A DNA stretch of 64,000 bases from Auricularia sp. M13 (Eukaryota > Basidiomycota > Agaricomycetes > Auriculariales > Auriculariaceae), in contig CM073202.1 of NCBI GenBank assembly GCA_037042915.1, positions 2,108,001 to 2,172,000 of the forward strand, written 5' to 3'. Position 1 is the stretch's first letter. Each line of letters opens with the position of its first letter. The position numbers and the translations under genes are program-made. The notes beneath the pieces are model-generated. The model was given only the letters and a program-made list of their open reading frames with translations, was not told the origin of the DNA and did not search any database. Shown here in pieces: positions 33,999-42,829 of this stretch.

Positions 33999-34148
33999 GG
34001 TAGGAGGGCAAGAACGATTGTCGGACTGCGAACCTCGACATGGTCGCCTTCAGCCATGTTCGGCACTATGCGCTTAACTCCGTCGCATGCGCGGGATCTC
34101 CTGTCGGCAGTCGGGAACGCCACCCGAGCTTTGCATCCCAACGTCATC

Positions 34149-35458
34149 ATGCCGCCCCTGCGCGTCGGTTACGGCGAGTATTATCCTGCCTTGCAGCTCG
34201 AACCGCGCACTTACAGCAGCTATGTAGTCCACGAGCATTTCTCTTCGCCGCTGCTGCAGTTTGCCGACGACGACCAGGGGAAGACCTTCACCCTGACCGA
34301 ATGCCCTGGTCCCTATCCTCCTGCCCTCGCCGCAACCAGAGATTGACTGCGATACAGGTGGCACAGGCCAGCTCACTGCCGCTCTCGCCAACGACGAAAT
34401 AGACGTTGCGATGTCTGTGCTTCCGTTGAGAGGCATATCGGGGCGGCTGATGCTCGGTGCTCCCTGGCAGCGCACTCACTGACGCGCTCATCGCCGGCAT
34501 CGCAAAGGGCACGGCGCAGTACAACCTCGTCGGCAGCTACGTCGCGAGCTCCTTGAACTGGTACGCCGCCATACAGCTTCCAATGCTGCACGACTTATCC
34601 CGCTGTGGCCAGGGCCGTCGTTGTCGGGAAGGACTCAAAGTACAATTCGATTGCCGACCTGAGAGGCACCACGATCGGTATCTCACGTCCTGGGAGTGGC
34701 AGCCAGACGATGGCTTCCGTCATGGCCATGCAGCAGGGCTGGGTGGACCCGAAGACTGGACAGCCGGAAGAGTTGTCGTTCAAGGGTGAGTTCTCCCTTG
34801 GTCCATATCATCGTCTTTTGCGTATGCTGACGAATTCATAGTGAATAGAGACATAAATGGGCTCATCAAATCTGTCAACGACGGTACCACTAGTGCCTTC
34901 ATGTGGGAATGGTATACAACCAAGCCGCGTCTGGATGCGGGCGAGGTCCGCTTCGTAAGTCTCTCTCTCTCTCTCCGAGTCATCGTGTCAGGAGTTCAAT
35001 GCGTTGAACATGGGCTCCATAGATTGGCTCAGTGCCCACTCCATGGCCGTCTTGGCTCATCGCCGCGCATCCGACACGACCGAGTTCCGACGCGCTGCTG
35101 AACTTCACCTCGACGCTCACGACGTACGTCCGCAAGTTCGACAAGTCCGCGGACGTCCAGGAGAAAGTGGACTTCATCAAGAAGCGCTTCCACCAGAAGG
35201 AGGACGACATCAAGGACTGGCTGCAGACCGTCAGCTACCCGCCGGACTGCACGGCGATTGACGGAAAGGTCATCGTGACCACCCTCTCGTGAGCCTATCT
35301 CCTCCTCGGAGCTAGAACCGCCGTCTTGACGCTGAGCATACAGCATCCTGGAGACTGCTGGCGTTGTCAAGCGTCCTCCGGAGGGCTTTGAGATCGAGAA
35401 GTTCGTGAATCCGAACGTCGTGCGCCTTGTCCCAGACGACAAGTTGTTTAGCACCTGA
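34149..35458 (+). CDS. Ca3427-like periplasmic-binding-fold (PBP2) protein, one GC-AG intron
   Basis: Exon 1 starts MPPLRVGY at 34149; an in-frame ATG at 34056 (MFGTMRLTPSHARDLL) would add 31 residues. A GC-AG intron (34174-34227, TACG|GCGAGT) restores VHEHFSSPLLQFADDDQG. Further exons give TLTECPG, GTGQLTAALANDEIDVA, IALTDALIAGIAKGTAQYNL, VGSYVASSLNW, AVVVGKDSKYNSIADLRGTT, IGISRPGSGSQTMASVMAMQ, DINGLIKSVNDGTTSAFMWE and IGSVPTPWPSWLIAAH. This is the type-2 periplasmic binding protein fold (SsuA/NMT1-like) of the fungal Ca3427 family, ligand unknown. No signal peptide or membrane helix is seen, so it is probably cytosolic. The C-terminal part (VRKFDKSADVQEKVDFIKKR to DDKLFST at 35458) is helical. 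It shares a gap of about 150 bp (or 57 bp with the upper start) with IWS1. Confidence 0.83.
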
Positions 35459-35954
35459 ACGGTCAAGCTGGCGTTGAGTTGTAGTTTTTTGAAGAGCCAA
35501 GGGCCTTCTTGTCAGAATCTACCATTGGACGCGTAGCGTCCTGACGAAGAAACAACAGCAATAAATGTCATTCCTGCTATAGCTTTAGATATAGGCCATA
35601 CAATGATGATTTGAGCGCAGCCAGTTTGTATGACAGTGTGATTAAGTCAGAGCAGGGTTGTGTCAAAGGCGTAGGCCGTGCCAAGATGTTTTGAAGCGAT
35701 TGAGTTCGTGCATATAGCGAGTACTGCACGCGTTGCGTCAAAGACCCGGAAACATACGCCATAGTCCATCCGCAGCGACCGCAGTAAGATAGTCAGCTAT
35801 TCCGCGCTCATCTGGCTGAATCAGCAGGCTGAGTCAGCCCAGATTTCGCAGATACATTCATCATAGAAGCTGGCGTACCATAAAAGCTGGCGTGCTAAAG
35901 GAGGGTTTATAGCACTCCCGCTAGCTCAACGCCATCGACTTACATACTTGAACC
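35459..35954. other. Intergenic upstream of the Gal80-like gene
   Basis: A 496-bp gap between two plus-strand genes. A TTTATAG sequence near 35906 lies about 45 nt before the next ATG. A short tandem-like repeat, AAGCTGGCGT, occurs twice at about 35867-35895. Confidence 0.45.
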
Positions 35955-37209
35955 ATGTCCTCGGAATCCAAGCCCATTCGCGTCGGTTTCGTCGGTCTCT
36001 CGGCTAAAGGATGGGCCGCCACTGCGCTCGCGCCGCCGCTCTTCCAGGAGCCCGTCAAGTCGTTGTATTCCTTGAAGGCGGTTTCGACGACGAACCGCAA
36101 CTCGGCGGCTGAGTCCGCGAAGAAGTACTCCGAGACGGCGGGCAGCGCGGTGACACCGTACCATGGCGACACCGCGCAGATTGCGCGGGACCCCGACGTC
36201 GACTTCGTCGTCGTGTCCGTCAAGACGCCTGCGCATGCGGACGCCGTGCGCCCCGCGATTGCGGCGGGTAAGGACGTCTTTGTCGAGTGGCCGCTCGGGA
36301 AGAACCTTGCGGAGACCATCGAGCTGGCGGCCGCGGCGAAAGCGAAGGGAGTGCGCACGCTCGTCGGTATGCAGTCATGGCAGAGCACCGTGGTCACCAA
36401 GGTGCGCCCTCGCACTGTATTTTCATCTGGAAGGTCGCTCATGGGTATGCGCTTACTCTAGGTCCGCGAGGCCATCGCTGCAGGCAAGATCGGCCGCATC
36501 CATTCCGCAAGTTGGATCGCCAAGAGAGGGTCCGCCCAGTCGTTCTGGGTGCCCAAGCACGACGCGAGCATGGAATGGGCACTGGACCCCGCGAACGGTC
36601 AGTCTGAGTGCAAAGATCTTCGAAGTTAATGCATCTGCTCACCTTGACTTTCCGCGGGCAGGCACGCATTTCCTGCACATCCTCATCGGGCACAACTTGA
36701 GCGCCATCACGCGCATGCTTGGGCCTTTGGAGACGATCACCGCGACGGCGACGTACAGGTTCGACGAGGTCGAGGTCGTCGACGCGAGCGGCAAGACGAC
36801 GCACGTCGTGAAGCCCAATCACCCCGACAACTGGTCCTTCAGCGGCCCGCTGAAGAACCACAAGGGTGCGCTTTTCACGGGCCAGTGGACGACGAGCGGC
36901 GCGGACGACGGGCGCCGGCCGACATTCCAGTTCCTCGTCGACGGCGACAAGGGCTCTATCGTCGTAGAGAGCTACAAGCCGAACGGCAGCTTTCTCCACA
37001 TCTCGCCGCCGGAGAAACTCTTTATCAACGGCGAGGAGGTCAATATTGAGGATGCGCCGCTCGCGACTGTCAAGCGCAACTGGGAGGCGTTCGCCAAGAA
37101 GGACGAGGGCAACTATCCCACGTTCGACGATGCGGTTGTAAACTACAAGCATGTGAACGCCATCGAGACAAGCTGGAAAGAAAATCGTCGCGTAGACCTC
37201 GATCTCTAA
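35955..37209 (+). CDS. Gal80-like Gfo/Idh/MocA-fold protein without catalytic lysine
   Basis: Three exons. The start MSSESKPIRVGFVGLSAKGW at 35955 leads into a Rossmann fold (GFVGLS dinucleotide loop; DPDVDFVVVSVKTPAHADAV). The position that is EKP in active oxidoreductases of this family reads VFVEWPLGKNLAET, so the catalytic Lys is replaced by Trp, exactly as in the Gal80 group. The second domain includes VREAIAAGKIGRIHSASWIA, FLHILIGHNLSAITRMLGPL and FLVDGDKGSIVVESYKPNGS, ending RRVDLDL at 37209. In yeasts Gal80 binds NAD(P) and inhibits Gal4; basidiomycetes lack that exact circuit, so the role here may be a nucleotide sensor or an unrelated binding function. The family assignment is good, the regulatory role is inference. 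Confidence 0.85.
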
Positions 37210-37643
37210 CCGCCGTCTTGTATGAATGTACTTAGTTCGGTGTAGTATACTGTACGACAAGAAGACAGCCCAAGTGCCCGTGCAACCCAATACAATGCCA
37301 CTGCAATGTCACATAGGCGCCGCCAGTCCAGACCACCCAGAATACGGGTCAAGAACGGGCATGACCACAGATTATTTTAGAGATGTTTGCCTTCTAGCTC
37401 TAGCCAGCTGAACAGCAGGAGCAAGATCCAGAAAGAAATAACACGTCTAGTCCCATAGTTGAAACGCGGTAAGGATAAAGAGAGCCACGGGCACGACCAT
37501 TTAGCCAAGGTTGCAGAGCCCATAGCTAAAACATGAGAATTGGAGGTTGGAGGAAGAAAGCACGAGGAGCGGAGTCGAAATTTACCCTAGACGCGTCACC
37601 CGCTCTTCGACAGTCCTCGCTTTCATCCCCTCATTGTCGCATA
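37210..37643. other. Intergenic upstream of RPN11
   Basis: A 434-bp gap between two plus-strand genes. Nothing recognised; it should hold the RPN11 promoter. Confidence 0.4.
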
Positions 37644-38861
37644 ATGGACGCCGCAGGACTAAGCAGACTACTCGAAGAGTCTCAGGGTGGAGGCGGTGGC
37701 CCGCCGCCTGAGGGCAATGTGCCCGACAAGTGCGTAGGAGGCGTGGAAACTACACTCGTGCTTGCGGCTGACGCGTGCACAGTGGCGAGGTCATCCACAT
37801 CTCCTCCCTTGCGCTACTCAAGGTCCGCATTAGACTGCCCTCGTGTACTGTGATTATCGAAAACTAATCTATGGTGCAGATGTTGAAACACGGTCGTGCG
37901 GGTGTGCCGATGGAGGTCATGGGCCTCATGCTCGGCCAGTTCGTGGACGAATACACCGTACAGGCGCGTCAAATTGCCATACCTAGTCTATATACCAGTA
38001 CTGACGCGCTGTCGTAGGTCGTGGACGTATTTGCCATGCCTCAATCCGGCACGACGATTACCGTCGAGTCCGTCGACCACGTCTTCCAGACCAACATGAT
38101 GGAAATGCTCAAGCAGACTGGCCGGCCAGAGGCTGTTGTTGGCTGGTACCACTCGCATCCTGGTTTCGGGTGCTGGCTGTCGGGCATTGACTGCAACACG
38201 CAACAAGTATGTTCTTTTCTTTTCCTATCAGAGGTCTGACACGCTGACAATGCGTTGCAATAGTCATTCGAGCAGCTGCACCCACGTTCTGTGGCGGTGG
38301 TTGTCGACCCGATCCAGAGTGTGAAGGGCAAGGTCGTCATTGACGCGTTCCGGCTCATCAGCCCGCACACGCTCGTCATGGGCCAGGAGCCGCGGCAGAC
38401 GACGTCCAACATCGGCCACATCAACAAGCCCTCCATCCAGGCGCTCATCCACGGCCTCAACCGGCAGTACTACTCCATCGCCGTCAACTACCGCAAGACG
38501 GAGCAGGAGCAGGCCATGCTCATGAACCTGCACAAGCGCAACTGGACCGAGGGCCTCAAGCTGCGCGACTTCCACTTGCACAAGGAGCAGAACGAGGCGG
38601 CCATTAAGGTGCGTCTGCTCGAAGCGTCTTCGTTGTATTTTGAAAGGAAGGATTCTGACTTGAGTCTTATAGAATATGCTTCAATTGTCGACCGCGTACA
38701 ACAAGTCTGTGCAGGAAGAGTCCACGCTAACGCCCGAGCAACTGAAAACTCGGCACGTGGGAAAGCAGGACCCGAAGCGGCACTTGGAGGAGGCGGTTGA
38801 GAAGGCCATGAGCGATCAGGTTGTGCAGAATTTGGGCACGATGCTGTTGGCAGAGCTGTAG
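37644..38861 (+). CDS. RPN11: 26S proteasome regulatory subunit Rpn11 (JAMM deubiquitinase)
   Basis: Six exons. The start [20 protein letters not shown] is at 37644. [33 protein letters not shown] and [20 protein letters not shown] make up the MPN fold. The zinc/catalytic JAMM motif is complete: [19 protein letters not shown], with upstream Glu in PMEVMG. The C-terminal helices include [40 protein letters not shown] and [20 protein letters not shown], ending LGTMLLAEL at 38861. Rpn11 cuts ubiquitin chains from substrates at the proteasome lid as they enter the core. Length and motifs are standard, so it should be fully active and essential. Confidence 0.97.
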
Positions 38862-39066
38862 CATAGGACCCTTTCTGAAAGACGATAATTAGACATGGAG
38901 ATACCATAACCGTTGAGGGTGTGAAGACAGGTATGAATGGCGCGTGTCCGACAAATGAAAGTGACGTTGGCAGTCCGACGTCATTTGTTCAACCTGACCG
39001 TATAAAGCGCCGCAACTCCATCCTCGCTAAACCTTCAAGACTTTCTTACGACTCACTTACGACTCG

Positions 39067-41023
39067 ATGGTATACAACGAAGAAATACATAGCATCTCGC
39101 GCGGCACGTCCGTGTCGCGCAGGACGTCCGTCCGCTCGACAGCGCTCAGCCGAAACAGCACGTTGATCAGAAAGAATACGTCGCCCACAGACCTCCGGCC
39201 GTCGGACGTGCTCATAGAGCGCTTCGTGGCTTGGAAGGCCATTGTGAAGCAGCTCATTGCCTACTTTGAGGTGCGGTGTCTCGCTCGGCCTCGGCGCACT
39301 GGCGATACTGACACCATTGCAGGGCGTTGCGGACATCGAGAACAATACTGCGAGAGAATACACTAAGCTCGCGGGTGTTATCCAGGTGCCGTTCAAGGCT
39401 GGGAACCAGTTCCTCGGAGAGGGCGGTGTGCAGGTGTGTATGACGCTGGCTCGCAACCTGTTGCTCATGGAATTGTTGGCGTAGGACATTTACTATGGCA
39501 TCCGCGACAAGACTCGCACCATTGCAGACCACCACTCCAACCTCGGCCGCACCATTGATGGTTCGATTGTTCAGCACCTCCAGAAGACTCGTGCAGAAAT
39601 CAAGGCGCACATCAAGGTGCGTCTCAGACTTCGTCTTCCTGCCAGTCGCTCATGCTTCGTGACTTAGAACATCCAAAACGATACCGGCAAACTCGCCACT
39701 AATGTCGCGCGCGAACGCGAACTCTCGACGAAGCTCATTTCGGACCTTGCGAAGAACATCGCCATATTCAAGAACAACCCCATGACGGTGTCTGCGAAGG
39801 ACGACCCGTACGTCCTGAATGTGCAGGTCATGAAGCAGCTGCAGAAGCAAGTCAACGAGGAGAACGCGCTGCAGAAGAGCATCATCATCATGCAGCAGAA
39901 CAGCGCCCATTTCGAAGAGGGCGTCGTGCGCTCGATCCAGTCCGCCTGGCAGACGTTCGACGAGTGGCAGGCGCGCATGTCGACGGCGGTGCAGGACACC
40001 TGGCGCATTCTCGGGCAGAACATGGCCGCACTGCAGCCCGACTACGAGTGGGTGTCCTTCGCCGGGCGCTCGGACCACCTGCTGGACCCCGACACGCCGC
40101 TGCGCAACCCCGAGACGATCGAGTACCCGTCCAAGGAGGACCCCGCCGTCGTCCCGCTGCACACCGGTATGCTGGAGCGCCGCAAGCGCTTCACGCGCAC
40201 GTATCGCGAGTCGTACTACGTGCTCACGCCTTCGGGCTACCTGCACGAGTTCGCGTCGTCGGACCCGCGCGCGGCCGGCGGCCAGCCGCTCTTCTCGCTG
40301 TTCCTGCCGCTGTGCACGCTCGGCCCGCCGAGCAGCAGCGTGACGAGCAAGAGCCACAAGTTCCACATCGAGAGCAAGAAGGACGCCGTCGCGGCCGGGC
40401 GCAGCTCGTCGATCTTCGGGAGGAGCCACCACGCCTGGACGTTCCGCGCGCGCAGCCACGACGAGATGATGGAGTGGTGGAACGACCTGCGCATGCTCGT
40501 CGCGCGCTACCTGGTCGCGTCCGAGCAGGTCGACCGCAGCGGGCCCGTGCAGGCTGCCGTGCGTTCGGCTGGCTACCGCTCGGAGGACGAGGAGATCACG
40601 GACGAGGAGGGTTCGTCCATCGAGGAGGAGGAGGCCGACGTCGGGCCCGCGTCATACGACGGGCACGAGGCCGTGCCTCCCAGCTACTCGGGCTTCCGGC
40701 ATAATAACGGCGCCGAAGTCGGGCCTAATGGCTACCTCGTACGTTTTGTGTGCTCATATTTCATGCGGTCGAACTGACAACTCCTTGTGTAGCTCGAGAA
40801 GAAGATCCCTGGCGCATTCGGCGAGGACGAACTTGACGGCGCCCCCGGACAGGATAGCGGTGGAGGCGTCTCGCGCCGTCCGAGCAAGCGCCAGCAGGAG
40901 AAGGCACCGGAGGGCAAGCCGCCGCACGTCTACCCCGATGGCGATCCCGCGCCGGACTCCCTGCCCAGGGCAACCTCCCCGTCGGCTGCTGCAACGAGCA
41001 GTCGTTTCGTCGAAGCTGTTTGA
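39067..41023 (+). CDS. Slm1-like BAR/PH-domain protein (TORC2/eisosome pathway)
   Basis: The start MVYNEEIHSISRGTSVSRRT is at 39067, with a Ser/Arg-rich head. Several introns later come RPSDVLIERFVAWKAIVKQL, GVADIENNTAREYTKLAGVI, DKTRTIADHHSNLGRTIDGS and KNNPMTVSAKDDPYVLNVQV, a long helical F-BAR-like region. The PH domain follows (HTGMLERRKRFTRTYRESYY, VLTPSGYLHEFASSD, SSIFGRSHHAWTFRARSHDE, MMEWWNDLRML). The tail is acidic and Ser-rich (ITDEEGSSIEEEEADVG) and ends SSRFVEAV at 41023. Yeast Slm1/2 bind PI(4,5)P2, sit at eisosomes and are TORC2 and calcineurin targets; the same domain order here supports that role at the plasma membrane. Confidence 0.88.
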
Positions 41024-41416
41024 TCCGGTCCACTTCCACAACGCCGCGTACACAATAACCCACGGATCTGGCTGAACTGTAAAAGTATCGTGTTTTGACA
41101 TCTATGAACACCCCTCATTTGAGTTTCCGGACTATCTACTGGCTGTAATACATCTGCTGTATATCCCACTGTAAACTAATGTATGGTGGCTAGTAATGCA
41201 ACCTTTCTTCATATGCGTCGACCTTACTTGCGGATCCCGTCCTGCATCTTTCGGGTGACAATACGGTACAAAAAGCTTACACTTCGAGATTCAGTGAAGA
41301 GCGCTCAGAATCCACGAGGACGAGCTTGTTCGCAATGTGCTCGGGAGCAGGCTTTGGGTGCACAATGGAAGCCACTGAGAGGAAATCTGGAAGTCACCAT
41401 TCTCGCGCACAACATA
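41024..41416. other. Intergenic between converging genes, contains direct repeat copy R1
   Basis: A 393-bp gap between the Slm1-like stop and the metallophosphoesterase stop. It contains the first copy of the flanking repeat (about 41123-41263) listed separately. Confidence 0.5.
41123..41263 (+). repeat. Direct repeat copy R1 (partner at 42666-42810)
   Basis: From GTTTCCGGACTA through TAGTAATGCA (41123-41200) this matches 42666-42748 closely, with shared blocks TCTACTGGCT, CTGCTGTATATCCCA and AACTAATGTAT. Weaker likeness runs on to CGGGTGACAATA at about 41263. It lies about 150 bp beyond the 3' end of the CS/metallophosphoesterase gene. Confidence 0.8.
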
Positions 41417-42586
41417 TCAGACATGGATGACTGCCTCTGGCCTAAACCCGGACTGCTTAGCCTCATCGCCCTCGTACCCGCGTTGATTGGAATAAACGCG
41501 AACTCCGTTGAGCACAAAATCGCAGCAGTGGTGCGTATGCCCGAACGCCCACACCGTCGGCCCAGCCCACAGGTCAGCCCGGGTGCTCAACTCCGTCGCG
41601 AAACCGGCAGTGGCAGGACTTCCCGCGTGTTTGCGGTCGCTTGTGCCTATGAGAGTCGGCGCGTGGTGCGTTAACACGACCGCGCGGCGCCCGGGCGAGT
41701 CTGCGCGCAGTTGCGCGAGTTGAGCAGAGAGCCACGCGACGTCCTCCGCGTGGGCCTGGACGTGACGCTCGAGCGACCATCCAGAGATCTCCTTGAAGTC
41801 GTTGAGGCCGGACTGGACCGCCTTCGCCGCTTCGGGCGGGACGTCGGACCACAACGTGCAGCCCAGGATAGAGACCTGCGAATCGGGCACGTCGTATCTC
41901 GTGCGATTCAGGAATACGAATTCGCCCAGCTTGGATTCTGAAATGGCGGCCGCGCGCTGCATGCGCTCTGCAAAAGCCTGCACCTTGAGAACGGTCTCGT
42001 CGTAAGTAGCGGCGCGTCCGTAGAATTCGTGATTTCCGAGCAGGAAAAGTACGCGATCAAAACGACGCAGTTGCTCTTCAAGAAAGGAGAATAGCCCGTC
42101 GTGCTGTACGAGGCCGATGTCACCGAGTAGAGCGAGGTTCGGCGCCGACACGGGTGGCTCGAAGACATAGTAGCCTTGCTTCGAGCCGCGCGGTGGTGTG
42201 CGGAAGTGAAACTCCAAGTGTAGGTCGCTCATAACCTGAAGGGACAAGCTATCCGAAGGCGCTTGAGCACTAGTAGACGAGCCAGTGTCATCGAAGTCGC
42301 CAGCCTCCAAGGTCAGCCATGACCGGCCGATCTCGCGCTTCCTCAATGTGATCTCTACGCCTGATCTATCATTGGATATGGTCCAGGAGCAGAGTTCGGG
42401 TTCAACAGCGTGTGCTAGAGGGTCGAAGTCGTACGAGAGTTCGGAACCGCTGGGAAGCGATACAGATACAGAGACAGACGATTCCGTGAAGCTGACCTCC
42501 ACGTCCGATGGAGAGATGAACGGAGTGCTGATGAGGATAACCAGTGCTTCAGATGACTGCGTCCAGTTCCACTTTGCCATGGCCAT
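41417..42586 (-). CDS. CS-domain / calcineurin-like metallophosphoesterase fusion, intronless
   Basis: One uninterrupted frame starts MAMAKWNWTQSSEALVILIS at 42586. Residues 1 to about 95 form a CS (p23/Hsp90 co-chaperone-like) beta domain (VEVSFTESSVSVSVSLPSGS; GVEITLRKREIGRSWLTLEA). After a Ser-rich linker the phosphoesterase domain shows all metal-binding motifs in order: QVMSDLHLEF (DxH), ALLGDIGL (GD), LLGNHEFYG (GNHE), VVLTHHAP (H) and VWAFGHTHHCCDF (GHxH). The C-terminus ends FRPEAVIHV at 41417. The phosphoesterase part should be catalytically competent; its substrate is unknown. The lack of any intron in about 1.2 kb is unusual for this intron-rich window, and near-direct repeats flank the gene. 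It is divergent from the S9 peptidase, about 240 bp away. Confidence 0.88.
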   Translation of the reverse strand: MAMAKWNWTQSSEALVILISTPFISPSDVEVSFTESSVSVSVSLPSGSELSYDFDPLAHAVEPELCSWTISNDRSGVEITLRKREIGRSWLTLEAGDFDDTGSSTSAQAPSDSLSLQVMSDLHLEFHFRTPPRGSKQGYYVFEPPVSAPNLALLGDIGLVQHDGLFSFLEEQLRRFDRVLFLLGNHEFYGRAATYDETVLKVQAFAERMQRAAAISESKLGEFVFLNRTRYDVPDSQVSILGCTLWSDVPPEAAKAVQSGLNDFKEISGWSLERHVQAHAEDVAWLSAQLAQLRADSPGRRAVVLTHHAPTLIGTSDRKHAGSPATAGFATELSTRADLWAGPTVWAFGHTHHCCDFVLNGVRVYSNQRGYEGDEAKQSGFRPEAVIHV

Positions 42587-42665
42587 GTTCAAGTGCTGCG
42601 GGCAGGTGGGTAGGTAAGAAGGCAAGTAAGAGCAAGGTTCAAGTTCAGCACTTCCTCTTCTTTAT

Positions 42666-42810
42666 GTTTCCGGACTAGGTATCTACTGGCTACAATACAA
42701 CTGCTGTATATCCCAGTACAAAACTAATGTATCGCGACTAGTCATGCAGATGTTTTTCGAGCTTGTGCACGGCTTGCAGATCTCTGCTGCCTGACAATCG
42801 GGTGACAACA
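42666..42810 (+). repeat. Direct repeat copy R2 (partner at 41123-41263)
   Basis: The same sequence block as R1, in the same orientation, 1543 bp away. It sits in the divergent promoter region between the metallophosphoesterase and the S9 peptidase, so it may contain promoter elements (a TATATCCCA block is shared). Mismatches and small indels show that the two copies are not recent. Confidence 0.8.
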
Positions 42811-42829
42811 CCTGCCGGACCCTGGCTTC

